A stretch of DNA of 64,000 nucleotides from CAKZNE01 sp002695025 (lineage in GTDB: Bacteria > Bacteroidota > Bacteroidia > Flavobacteriales > Schleiferiaceae): the NCBI GenBank assembly GCA_913043285.1, contig CAJWML010000001.1, positions 866,405 through 930,404 of the forward strand, in the 5' to 3' direction. The notes under the pieces were generated by a model. That model made no database searches, was not told the DNA's origin, and saw nothing but the letters and a program-made list of their open reading frames with translations. Numbering within the stretch: the first letter of the stretch is position 1; the number at the start of each line of letters is the position of its first letter. The position numbers and the translations under genes are program-made. This document shows, piece after piece, positions 30,401 to 37,057 of the stretch.

Positions 30401-31964
30401 TTATACCTATGATCAGAATGGTGAGCGGGTACTGAAAGCCACCATCCGGGGAGTTGGTATTTCGCAGCAGGGACAATCGGGTAGCACCTTTGCGGTGCTT
30501 GACCCGTACACCGTGTACAACAACGCTTATTTTGTGGCAACCCACTATGAGGAGACTGTAGATGCCAGCAAGCATTATTATATGGGCAGTACTCGTGTGG
30601 CGAGTGCCCTCATTATGTATCCTTTTGCTCAGCAAACCCCAGGCGATGAGTGGCCTGAACCTATTGAGGGTCCCGGAGGATTCCCGGAGTGGGGTGTTAA
30701 GGACGACCTGCTCAAAACCATGCAGTACTTTAATATTGATACGGAAGAGTATGATATTGAAGAAATGACCAATATACCTTCCTACGAGGAATATACCACC
30801 TTTGATTACGTACTGTGGAGCGAAGGTTGTGAGGAAGACCCCCAGTGCTTATGCGAGCTAGGGATTTACTGGGCTGGTGAATTCTATGAGGTGAATTGTG
30901 CCGAACAGCGGGTAATGTACTGGTACCATCCGGATTACCTCGGTAATACCGAATGGGTGACCGACCAGGCGGGATTGCCCCACCAGTATTATATGTATAC
31001 TTCTTACGGTGAAAATGCTATAGTTCAGAACAGCCATACCTGGCATTACAGCACACCTTATAGGTTTAATGCCCAGGAGTACGATGGAGAGACCGGAAAT
31101 TACTACTACGGTGCCAGGTATTATAATCCCAGGTTAAGCAATTGGCTAAGCGTTGACCCCATGAGTGCAGCAAGAAGTTGGCTAACACCCTATAACTTTG
31201 TGCAGAATAACCCAATTAACCTTGTGGATCCCACAGGAATGCTGGATGGGGACCCGCCTAAAGGAGGAAAACCGGACAGCGGGCCGACCATTCCCCCGTT
31301 TGATTTTGAGAGCCGAACCCCTTCAGAACCTGTTGTTACTACACCCAAGCAGCCCAAATTTGATCCTGCGGATTTTCCTGATCTTCCAACTAAATTACCT
31401 CCACAGGAAACCATGCGGGCTTGGGAGCCAACATGGGTAGATAACTGGTCAGAATCAACCAATTTCTTTGCCAGTGCCGGCTATGATATTGTAAATTCGT
31501 TTTGGGTAACACTCCAGGCCCTTAACCCCTTTGATAACCGGACAACCACCATGACCGGAGAATCACTGAACGGAAGGGATAATTCGGAATATGGAGTTAC
31601 CGTTGCCATGACCCTGATGCCAATGGGATTGGAAGGAAAGGGGGCAGGTGCTGCCGCTGAGGCTACGTTTGGTGCTATGGCTAAAACAACTGGTCGAGGT
31701 CTTTGGAAATTAACTGAAGAAGGAGCATCTATGATGAAATACCATTCTAAGTTTGGTAAACTTTATAAAAGCGCATCAGATAATCTCTGGTGGGCTGTTG
31801 ATCGTGCCGGGCATGGGGGAAGTAAGTTTAAAGTATTTAAGGAGACCAAAAAAGGATTAAAATGGTATAGGGACGCGGATGAATTTGGTGATTTTATCCT
31901 AACAAAGCACAAAGGGTCGGAGGGTAAGTTTATTCCATGGGGCCAATTAAAGACTATTAAATAA
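21429..31964 (+). CDS. Giant SpvB/TcdB-RHS polymorphic toxin with variable C-terminal tip
   Basis: 3511 residues. A signal peptide (TAALLLAFVFLFPDLLASARA) is followed by a ~300-residue beta-rich region and then the SpvB/TcaC N-terminal domain (SISYPLAIPAGRQGMTPSLN, ~residues 377-396). FG-GAP/VCBS repeats follow (DINGDGLPDLIYN, DYNADGILDAVL, DFNGDGLNDMLKY, DMNGDGLLDYV; ~780-1790). Many YD/RHS repeats lie between ~2250 and 3150. The RHS core is YYYGARYYNPRLSNWLSVDP with NPINLVDPTG (~3215-3270). After DPTG come a Pro-rich linker and a ~95-residue tip with KHKGSEGKFIPWGQL, probably the toxic domain. The gene is clearly more AT-rich from ~22.83 kb and again in the tip. No T9SS domain is present. 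An immunity-like gene follows after eight bases. Confidence 0.92.
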   Translation: MQHKFTQTAALLLAFVFLFPDLLASARAATLIEESFNNLHTPYSGAVLLPALEAEPAPSDEIIPDTRPEKENRTRTAPASLAGIVFHATEEVGYMGDHPSDPMNLAANDVFRISIDGLPQQNPQVYAYLTYRIYGLEDGLSLPKSINGAPAFVSAHPEKKEGWQKVSQAIPLSLLKEGVNEVRFNAPNNLKASVEVRDVEIRLSTEIIQSPALSQVVRPVALPEDFSAMVKETQALEAFVVKDVDMPAIPRNIINVTRNGWGYLVEDAARDTVNITIGVNPAKLMTGNALSEVQLFYFDRQSQSWKASHTALVDIAEGEVGATAPGGTNYFAGLIKTPEMPEASAFMPTAISDIKAANPAAEMSIMQPPSISQTGEASISYPLAIPAGRQGMTPSLNLNYSSDASTGWLGVGWNINVPSVSIDTRWGAPVFDPDAESEVYVLNGQSLTMEGGVKANRYPGNRISALNGIHFFTKTMASYKEVIRHGDGTDNYCWEEITADGTHFFYGTEDGNTLSADAIITDENNDIVTWNLKRVEDKWGNYITYNYTHLNNTTQGDIKSGGKAVLLNNIRYTGDASGEGKYKVEFVTSGNRIDATVSLKSGRKEVDGRRLETIKILYYNTATTTQEIRRFEFQYTEGDFFKTLLSSVEEWRSGKKFYEHNFEYYSEDLTYSSGQTIEVQHFADGILDGIDNGLTAKVLEKLVEVTPGVNQAILPSPISTTLSFGYSVGGSAGLGLAPGLAPNPTKSFTFSGHDRARKTFDYGKTELNDINGDGLPDLIYNKPGVGNIYYPLKLGENGEVYFQGSRKIYHDHNFFSSRSSSRSYGWDFALSPIFSYGQNWNETYSKTTSYTADYNADGILDAVLTSGDQSHVYFGKVGEYGKIFFSSSSELTPNPVKKGVSVTIPEDEEELKDMEVIRIWEAPFEGTIDIDGQAEVIATSDDDVKVGIQLNSSFLTSPNMVSINGTSTTVSASTEVRKGDKILFRCNSKENGYGDLLEWNPSISYTTLTNYSGTTRIDPNGLDYANTNYEDAFLLSAPEGVNFFGDQAIKVTWSPGFNVGSITDSVTLQIVLFKQDTVTGDTATNHYSYVIKPNGATSISPSQFKEFGQTSAPAFLNAINLVPNSSANDLCVITFKAVSTSNIDWKEINWRPEVRLGPVCGVNYENIYPAVHYQTYNRLILMDSPAIAASGAASDDLRTWPEISLSSYADAFTSDELASSNTIEIQGFFVTKTINKLLSKVLVKLDNNGNLSLYEVPGPLQSSLNSVNKGQSAGINSFKRSDLSNAKVFAGFYCSNKRFADFLKDNTTVDIYNLNSSTSVPETADIGFDVFCRIFNELQDYNLHWGQCGWSEASIVAIDTSELHLNRYPSDELDFSDGSTPELADFTSLEEEQLNPKDQKFFTLNALRGENTRGLTYYPHITDTYTSFQELDRWAALSTHIASYGSGAGVAPGKLNETPQIDEPEIVVIPDNYSAFATPLKSKSFTKSESFGASFFMHSETIQRNQYLKEKVSSFIDLNGDRYPDVNNMNNGIQSNLTDPFGGHKNTSEFGSGINALGQSKTIEATNLIAGQYINDDLRFIGIKEKNNTLEIGEAFNEYDWVDINGDGLIDRIDAESNSLWVELNSGKGLLAGYNVSNLRTTSTKNYTYPLANLISSYVGAFDIVDNSFAAGVNITATGNKAQVTYLDFNGDGLNDMLKYNGSSVSLQLNTGTSFQAYGNMDLSEIDDVNFSRQLGISVKGAGGYSFPLFTLLFVHFKGNLKGDGNLNLAANKLESVMRDMNGDGLLDYVKAEDNGDLTVHYCELKKSNLLKKVINPLGGSFTLDYERVGNKYGDYPVAIKIHTTKPKDRMVWDMPQSKWILAYLKVNDGLDIVNSSNDIDGVDSLETWFNYDGGIYSRREREFLGFTRVESRERANRQIAIEDHPKVFLTHVTDYDRPIKNDFNYRKRFEYTRGIPYEEYILRHKETYEEGEFGFEFKYYIDPIEETHYNFEYRLVSQDVESEYFNQVDQVDEDFTVVDLENDELPISEVQTVFPALTDFEIFTFPQLENNQKDKYFAKKFNIKYDGYTNVTEYKSEGSEVPGTPEDRIVDMFISTRYEDTTFSVYYSELLEGESPFDGDSYNENGNRCYLVSVGSFRLDTLCFPASLFEPVVNPCGPEPEPIGSEETFEVVLRKRVVDTTFITERVYPTTYLARITAQMDYFAPVNAAGQTNFLSEHRIYLGTINPSGLKRKSVVEARTSGSQADLAPAQIAQYLADGTTKSIADIVYDNNGNVIQLTGPPNHTNQRFSTYFTYDTEVKQFVKRVANSYGEEICNSYNYKTGKLLRTVDINGNATGYSYDDYERLVGVFAPYAFSSTSYAPTIAFVYHPEGLNPSSSDYRDRVPYALTYHNVNPRDPVNSQDPCWSGTGGTASAACDVECDFSSPNRPAILNPLTTVTFMDGLQRVVQVKKDVSKKNGSANDRYREVSGISTLDYLGRETSVSLSVSEDITTNTLESLNSDRDATLIMKERSYDYASRPISEKTVTEGGGYVTSGYSYLWDQSDKFYLQTNFVSQTKTYLNGWGQTTKVIEDVGGINATTLYSFDALNQILSTQDPLNEITSYTYDNMGRLTEEDHPDRGVTSYTYDKASNLVELQSDEMGSGHILMQYNYGRISKKIYPQSGHLNNLFYTYGSRNDGVNGAGRVVKLVQGTDYKLEQYAYDELGHRTWEKKSFKIPQAGTRNFETSFNYDAWGRIQYMIYPDGEQVDYTYNSIGDLESIVGSTSGSIIDNILYDGFGNIKDIDYGNQTSTSFTYDAESRLLTEVGVWASGANGNTTSQITDKTIGYDSFGRVSSIADIAGAFTVNGVAMGGTYNHSYTYDDMSRLTHSTTTTNMSHYIKTDLSYNTAGGITGKTQQHLTTSGGSVVNPALNYDLSYDYAVSTTGTPHQVYEVSSPGDPTYRYNYNQEGSVLDVQVPASGGNPAYYTEQFRWDNNQQLSAVNNVNGIHHYTYDQNGERVLKATIRGVGISQQGQSGSTFAVLDPYTVYNNAYFVATHYEETVDASKHYYMGSTRVASALIMYPFAQQTPGDEWPEPIEGPGGFPEWGVKDDLLKTMQYFNIDTEEYDIEEMTNIPSYEEYTTFDYVLWSEGCEEDPQCLCELGIYWAGEFYEVNCAEQRVMYWYHPDYLGNTEWVTDQAGLPHQYYMYTSYGENAIVQNSHTWHYSTPYRFNAQEYDGETGNYYYGARYYNPRLSNWLSVDPMSAARSWLTPYNFVQNNPINLVDPTGMLDGDPPKGGKPDSGPTIPPFDFESRTPSEPVVTTPKQPKFDPADFPDLPTKLPPQETMRAWEPTWVDNWSESTNFFASAGYDIVNSFWVTLQALNPFDNRTTTMTGESLNGRDNSEYGVTVAMTLMPMGLEGKGAGAAAEATFGAMAKTTGRGLWKLTEEGASMMKYHSKFGKLYKSASDNLWWAVDRAGHGGSKFKVFKETKKGLKWYRDADEFGDFILTKHKGSEGKFIPWGQLKTIK

Positions 31965-31972
31965 TAAAACTA

Positions 31973-32569
31973 ATGAAAGTTTTAAGTAAGTATAACTCTA
32001 ATGAATTTAAAGGGTTTGATTGGTTAGATTTTGATTATCTTCCTAATAGTAAGGGGTTTAAGTTTGAGATTTATTCAAAGTGGACTGAGGATCCTGTAGC
32101 TCAATCAATCGTTCACTTCTATTTGTTGTTTAGAGAGTTTTTATACAATATTAAAGTTAAACCCTTTGGGCAAAACAGTAAATGGGGTGATTTCTGTATT
32201 GACACTTGGGACCTTGAAAGTGATAAATATGATTATTCGCATGAAAATAAGGAAGAGCCTACCGCCAGTTATTTAGCAATGCTTCAAGACAGTGATGTAG
32301 AACCGCACTATACCGGCTTTTGTGTGTGTGAAAATTGGGATAAGTTTCTGTATATAGCTCTTCACTGTATTATGAGTCATAATGCACCTTACAGTATGAT
32401 GTTTTATGAACCAAAAAATGAGTTTGTATTCTACTTTCATCATTCCGGCAGTTTAGGAATTTATTATAAAGAACTAAATAATGGGGTAAAAAGTATCATT
32501 AATAAAGCTAAGGAGGAGAATTTAGAAATTACGAATACTAATGATGATCGGATTTTTCACATTCATTAG
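31973..32569 (+). CDS. Probable immunity protein for the RHS toxin tip
   Basis: A 198-residue soluble, acidic, aromatic-rich protein without signal peptide or membrane segment. I do not recognise its family. It begins eight bases after the RHS stop, is strikingly AT-rich like the toxin tip, and has the size and position of polymorphic-toxin immunity genes. Notable features are a W/F/Y-rich first half (KGFDWLDFDYLPNSKGFKF), a Cys pair (TGFCVCENW) and FHHSGSLGIYYKELN near the end. Immunity to the adjacent tip is inferred from position and composition only. Confidence 0.65.
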   Translation: MKVLSKYNSNEFKGFDWLDFDYLPNSKGFKFEIYSKWTEDPVAQSIVHFYLLFREFLYNIKVKPFGQNSKWGDFCIDTWDLESDKYDYSHENKEEPTASYLAMLQDSDVEPHYTGFCVCENWDKFLYIALHCIMSHNAPYSMMFYEPKNEFVFYFHHSGSLGIYYKELNNGVKSIINKAKEENLEITNTNDDRIFHIH

Positions 32570-32730
32570 ATTTTTAGAATAAGTATTTATAAACCAACTA
32601 TATTTTCCCTTTAAATGAGGGATGTGCATTAGGTTTTATGAAAAATGATATGAATGACCCTATTAATAATGGTTAATTAAGCAAAGAGAAGAGTCGTATG
32701 GAGATCACAATTGTGGAAGATACATTATAG

Positions 32731-32889
32731 GTTAAGTCTTCAAAATACTTAGTACTACTTTCTTCTATGCTCTGTGGTTTTTCTCTATTTAACCAAAACC
32801 ACTCTCAGAAAGGCCTGCAATTTGCTAAAAGCGGTCAACTGTATTCGTCACTGTACTACATCCGAAAGGCTATTAAAATGAACAAGTAA
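32731..32889 (+). pseudogene. 5' remnant of a secreted TPR-like gene
   Basis: A 52-codon open stretch reads as a signal peptide (KSSKYLVLLSSMLCGFSLF, with a basic start and hydrophobic core) followed by QNHSQKGLQFAKSGQLYSS and LYYIRKAIKMNK, a helix pair like the first TPR of exported Bacteroidota proteins. The first codon is GTT where ATG would be expected, and a TAA follows the second helix. It could also be a tiny real protein starting at ATG 32767. The remaining sequence between 32570 and 32988 is AT-rich with no other gene; TATTTTTG at 32967-32974 is a candidate -7 box for the next gene. Confidence 0.4.
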
Positions 32890-32988
32890 GACTAAAGGTG
32901 AAGGTCTGTTCCTGATCCTTTGCTGTAATGGGATAATTGCCATTCCGTAACAGTCTAAATAATACCTATTTTTGCCGTATACCCTGCC

Positions 32989-35900
32989 ATGAAAAAAAGA
33001 TTATCCATATTGCTTTTTTTAGGTTTTTTGAACTTGTTTTTAGGAATACGAGGTTTTGCACAATGCCTTAACCCCGTCAAGCCAACCCCTTACCTGGAAA
33101 CCTTTGATGGTGCCAACTGGCAGAGTAGCTCCTCTGGTTTTTTTGATCCATGTTGGAGCAGACAGATCTTTCAGGGACAAACTTTCCGGGTTGGTGAGAT
33201 GATCAGCAATAATGAGATTTTACTTGGAAATCATACTGTGCATGGGAGGAATTATTTATACGCCAGAAGGGCTCCCAACAGTTCTTTTTATACCATTTCA
33301 TTCACCTCGCCCCAAATTGACCTTTCTAATTTAAACGATCCGCAATTGCGGTTTTTCTACCATATTGCCGACACGGGTATTGGCCTGTTTAAAGTGAATA
33401 TTTCCCATAACCAGGGAGTAAGTTTTGACAGTATATACTCCTTTGTCAATGCCCAGCAAACGTCATTTACAGATCCCTGGAGGGAAGCATTGATTGATCT
33501 TTCGGCCTATGCCGGGGATACGGTTATGCTGCAGTTTACAGCGAATCGCAAAATCTCCGGGGCAACCACACCGCGCGTTTGCTTTGATGATATTGAAATC
33601 CGGGAGAAACCACTTTGTCCCAGACCGGATAGTGTACAGGTAACCTTTGTTTCAGCCACCACTGCCAATATTCAATGGGTGAGTGGTGGTGCCAATAGCT
33701 GGCAGGTGGAATATGGTCCTGCTGGTTATGCTCCCGGTTCAGGAACTAAACTTTTTACCACGTCTACCTCCATGATCCTCTCAGGTTTAACAGGAAACAC
33801 CAATTATGACGTGTATGTAAGGGATAGCTGTGGATCCGATGGTTTTAGTTTTTGGTCGGAGAAAACAACTTTTTATACCCCATGCCCGGTTTGTCAAACC
33901 CCTTATTTTGAGGATTTTGATGGGCCGAATTTTTCTCCTGCGGTCCACAGCTCCCAGATTCCAGGTAATTTGGATTCCTGCTGGAAATCCAGTTTGTATG
34001 GCCAGGATCGCTATGTGGCAAGTACCAGCGTTAATAGCAGTGCCTATGCAAACCCGGGGCCATGGCAGGATCACACCACTGGGCAAGGAAAGTTTGTACA
34101 TACCATTGCCTCATTTTCAAATAATCCCCACCCACCTATTACACTTACCACTCCACTTATTGATCTTAGTAACTTAGGCCATCCGCAACTACGATTTTGG
34201 CGAGTGTATAAAGGTTTTGTGGACAGTGTTCAGGTAATAGCGAGCCATAAGGGTGCATCAACTGTTATTAAAACCTTTATCGGGCCGCAGAACCCCGCAG
34301 GATGGACAGAAGACACCGTAAGTTTATTGCAGTTTGGGAACGATACTGTACAATTGATTTTTAAAGGTTATATTGCTCCAACAGTCTCCTCTGGAACAAC
34401 CCATAATTTTTGTGTTGCCCTGGATGATATATCCATTCAGGAGTATTCCACTTGCAGAGGCTCCGATCTCATAAGCTTGAATAATGCAGGAGTAAATCAT
34501 TTGAATATCAGATGGCTGAACGGACAAGGGCTAAAATGGGAAATTGGATATAAGAAGGCAGGAACTTCTGATGCACTTATAATACAACCGGCCACTTCTA
34601 AAAACAATTTCATCATACCCAACCTTGAGGCCGGAACAAATTATCGCCTGGTAGTTAGGGATAGCTGTCTAAGTGGATGGAGCTCCTGGTCACAGCCCTT
34701 TTTCTTAAGCACCCAATGCGGTTATCAGGAAGTGCCTTACCAGGAGAACTTTAACAGTTTTGACTGGCTTGGGGCAAGTGATCCTTTTTATGATACGATC
34801 AGTCCTTGCTGGCAAAGGAATTTAGGTGGTGTTCGCGGTTGGTATTGCTCTAGGGGGGGTGCTCCTGATCAAGGCTTAAGGAATTCAGCTTCTTTTTTTG
34901 CAAGTTCACAATCTACTAAGTTCATACGGTTTGAGTATCCTCAAGCTTTCAACACCGATATGACCAGTCCCGAGATAATACTCAGAGACACCACCGCATT
35001 TCCTAAATTGTATTTTAAATATTATAATTCCTGGGGTCCCGGTGATTCTGTGAAATTTGAGGTTGTGAAGAATGGACAGGCTGTACAGGTGGGTAATACC
35101 TACCACCCAATGCAATATAGTTATGACGATTTTTGGTATCCGGATTCCATAGATCTCACGCCATACCGGGGAGACACTATAGCCATTCGGATCAGCGGTT
35201 TTAAAAACTCAATCAGCCCTCCTTCAGGTTTTGTAGGGGTGGATGACCTCGTAGTGGACTATGGCTCTGACCCATGTCCTTTGCCTAATGCTCTTTGGAT
35301 CAGAGATGTTGGAACTGTTCAGGCCGAAATACAATGGGATGTAGTATCGGATTCCCTGATTGTTGGTATCTCACCCCTTGGTTCATCCACCTGGCAGGAT
35401 ACTGTCCTCTATGCCCGTAAGACCTCTCATATTTTTAAAAATCTGCTTCCTCAAACAACCTACGTGATAAGGATAAGTAACCGTTGCAGGGACTTAAACG
35501 GTTCCTGGTTAACCGATACCATTACCACTAAAGTCTGCCCTGCGGTTACAGCCGGTTTTACTGCAGACAGTATTTATGGTCTGTCGGTACGGTTACAGGC
35601 GTATTCAAATAACGGAAATTCCTTTTCGTGGGATTTTGGCGGCACGGGCATCGCCAGTGATTCTACAGTATGGCATACCTTTCCCGCAGGAGGCATTTAC
35701 CCGGTAAGGCTGGTTTCCTACAATGATTGTGGAAGTAGTGATACTATTGTGCAAGATATCCTGGTGTGTGACACTCCGTCTGCATCAATATCCATAACCT
35801 TATTGTCCCTTGATTCCGTTTTCTTCGTGGCCTCCTCCAATTCATTTGGCATCACGTCCTATAATTGGGATTTCGGAGACGGAACTGCCAAAAGCGGCAG

Positions 35901-36540
35901 TCAGGTAGCTCATGTCTATCAGACTTACGGCACGTATCCGGTTTCATTGATCATTACAGATACCTGTGGCAATAGTGTGGGGTATGCAGACACGGTAACC
36001 ATTTGCCCTCCGGCTCCCACGGCTTCCTGGAATTACCAGATACTAGGGACCACCACCAACGGCATGAACATCCAATTCAGCGCTGCAGGCTCTGCTTTTG
36101 CCAATACCTATCAATGGGATTTTGGGGATGGAACCCAGGATACCGGTATAGCCCCTGTGCATACCTTTGCCACCGCCTCCCTTAACTATAAGATTACCCT
36201 TGAGGTAAAGAACGCCTGTAATACGGCCGATAGTCTTTCCGCTACTCTGAAGCAAATTGGAATAGAGGATCACCAGATGGATGAGGATCATTTTTATGAT
36301 ATCTATCCAAACCCCACTTCAGGCTGGCTGAATATTAGTTGGGGGGTAAAAGATCAAAAGGTCATGGAAGTTTTGCTTATAGATAAAACCGGCCGGGTGT
36401 TGAGTGACCACATAGTAAGCGCTGAAGAGGCTGAGGCTGGAAAGCTGGCTGTTGATCTAAGTGTATTAGCTCCCGGGAGCTACTTTGTTCAGGTTAAAAG
36501 CCAAAGGTCTTCATCCATTTCGCATATAATCAAGTTTTAA
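32989..36540 (+). CDS. T9SS-sorted multidomain adhesin with Fn3-like and PKD domains
   Basis: 1183 residues. The signal peptide is LSILLFLGFLNLFLGIRGFAQ. The ectodomain has repeating MAM/jelly-roll-like blocks (YLETFDGANWQ, YFEDFDGPNFS, YQENFNSFDW), each followed by a fibronectin III-like module (SVQVTFVSATTANIQWVSGG; LEAGTNYRLVVRDSC). Three PKD-type modules carry the WDFG signature (FSWDFGG, YNWDFGDGT, YQWDFGDGT). The end (DIYPNPTSGWLNIS ... LAPGSYFVQVKS) is a T9SS type A sorting domain. It is a likely surface adhesin or carbohydrate-binding protein. The stop codon lies six bases before a fragment of a dehydratase gene, so its 3' edge coincides with a rearrangement breakpoint. Confidence 0.9.
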   Translation: MKKRLSILLFLGFLNLFLGIRGFAQCLNPVKPTPYLETFDGANWQSSSSGFFDPCWSRQIFQGQTFRVGEMISNNEILLGNHTVHGRNYLYARRAPNSSFYTISFTSPQIDLSNLNDPQLRFFYHIADTGIGLFKVNISHNQGVSFDSIYSFVNAQQTSFTDPWREALIDLSAYAGDTVMLQFTANRKISGATTPRVCFDDIEIREKPLCPRPDSVQVTFVSATTANIQWVSGGANSWQVEYGPAGYAPGSGTKLFTTSTSMILSGLTGNTNYDVYVRDSCGSDGFSFWSEKTTFYTPCPVCQTPYFEDFDGPNFSPAVHSSQIPGNLDSCWKSSLYGQDRYVASTSVNSSAYANPGPWQDHTTGQGKFVHTIASFSNNPHPPITLTTPLIDLSNLGHPQLRFWRVYKGFVDSVQVIASHKGASTVIKTFIGPQNPAGWTEDTVSLLQFGNDTVQLIFKGYIAPTVSSGTTHNFCVALDDISIQEYSTCRGSDLISLNNAGVNHLNIRWLNGQGLKWEIGYKKAGTSDALIIQPATSKNNFIIPNLEAGTNYRLVVRDSCLSGWSSWSQPFFLSTQCGYQEVPYQENFNSFDWLGASDPFYDTISPCWQRNLGGVRGWYCSRGGAPDQGLRNSASFFASSQSTKFIRFEYPQAFNTDMTSPEIILRDTTAFPKLYFKYYNSWGPGDSVKFEVVKNGQAVQVGNTYHPMQYSYDDFWYPDSIDLTPYRGDTIAIRISGFKNSISPPSGFVGVDDLVVDYGSDPCPLPNALWIRDVGTVQAEIQWDVVSDSLIVGISPLGSSTWQDTVLYARKTSHIFKNLLPQTTYVIRISNRCRDLNGSWLTDTITTKVCPAVTAGFTADSIYGLSVRLQAYSNNGNSFSWDFGGTGIASDSTVWHTFPAGGIYPVRLVSYNDCGSSDTIVQDILVCDTPSASISITLLSLDSVFFVASSNSFGITSYNWDFGDGTAKSGSQVAHVYQTYGTYPVSLIITDTCGNSVGYADTVTICPPAPTASWNYQILGTTTNGMNIQFSAAGSAFANTYQWDFGDGTQDTGIAPVHTFATASLNYKITLEVKNACNTADSLSATLKQIGIEDHQMDEDHFYDIYPNPTSGWLNISWGVKDQKVMEVLLIDKTGRVLSDHIVSAEEAEAGKLAVDLSVLAPGSYFVQVKSQRSSSISHIIKF

Positions 36541-36545
36541 ACTGG

Positions 36546-36728
36546 GAAGACCGTGACATCCTGAAAGCCATGCAGCTCATTTGGGAACGCATGAAGATCA
36601 TCGTAGAGCCCTCCAGTGCCGTAGCCCTGGCCTGCCTGCTTCGCCACCGGGAACACTTCCACGGCAAACGGGTGGGAATGATAGTAACCGGGGGTAATGT
36701 AGACCTTTCCACCCTTGCGTTTGAGTAA
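36546..36728 (+). pseudogene. 3' fragment of a PLP dehydratase gene (diverged duplicate)
   Basis: The last ~60 codons of a dehydratase in an intact frame: EDRDILKAMQLIWERMKIIV through GGNVDLSTLAFE and a stop. Over the final 54 codons it matches 18943-19104 at about 139 of 162 bases by my count. Most differences are synonymous or conservative, and the identity continues ~32 bases past the stop (through ATCAATCGGT). The 5' part of the gene is absent; the T9SS adhesin stop abuts it directly. The pattern of change indicates that the copy diverged as part of a functional gene, for example in a related strain, before being truncated here. Confidence 0.85.
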
Positions 36729-36752
36729 TTTCCCGGAACTTCAAGGGTGGCA

Positions 36753-36988
36753 TCAATCGGTTATGATAATCTGATAAGTCTTGGAGCGCTCAGGCGTAAA
36801 AACAGTAACAAAATAATACCCTGCAGGCAGGTGGCTGTTGATGTGGTTCCTTGAGAAAAGCTTTGGCTCTTCTCTTAGTGTAGCACCCACTTGGGTGTAA
36901 CCGAATTTATGAGGGCAATGTCGTGGCAGGTGTCTCCCTGCTTACCTTTAATACTGATGTGGATTTTACCACCAAGTACGGGATTTAA
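36753..36988 (-). pseudogene. Remnants of a minus-strand T9SS gene 3' end
   Basis: Read on the minus strand, 36753 to ~36868 encodes a T9SS sorting-domain tail (INSHLPAGYYFVTVF, ERSKTYQIIITD, stop) closely similar to the end of the gene at 48004. The same bases ATCAATCGGTTATGATAATC occur at both places. Upstream, in another frame, 36875-36988 reads NPVLGGKIHISIKGKQGDTC then HDIALINSVTPKWVLH and a stop, so a second fragment or a frameshift is present. Neither has a start. The 36541-37057 gap otherwise contains the dehydratase fragment and, from ~36996, the regulator promoter. Confidence 0.7.
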
Positions 36989-36995
36989 CTTCTCT

Positions 36996-37034
36996 TTTTA
37001 ATCAAATCTTAAGAAAATCTATAGCGTACTTTTA
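36996..37034 (+). promoter_or_regulatory. TTAAG-repeat operator and promoter for the regulator-kinase pair
   Basis: TTTTTAATCAAATCTTAAGA holds TTAA cores 11 bases apart (36999, 37010). This word is nearly the same as in the sites at 39083 and 42051. A TACTTT element follows (37028-37033), as at the other two sites. The arrangement suggests direct-repeat binding by an OmpR/PhoB-type regulator; I infer autoregulation. Confidence 0.6.
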
Positions 37035-37057
37035 GCTGCCTGAATCAACTTTGTAGC

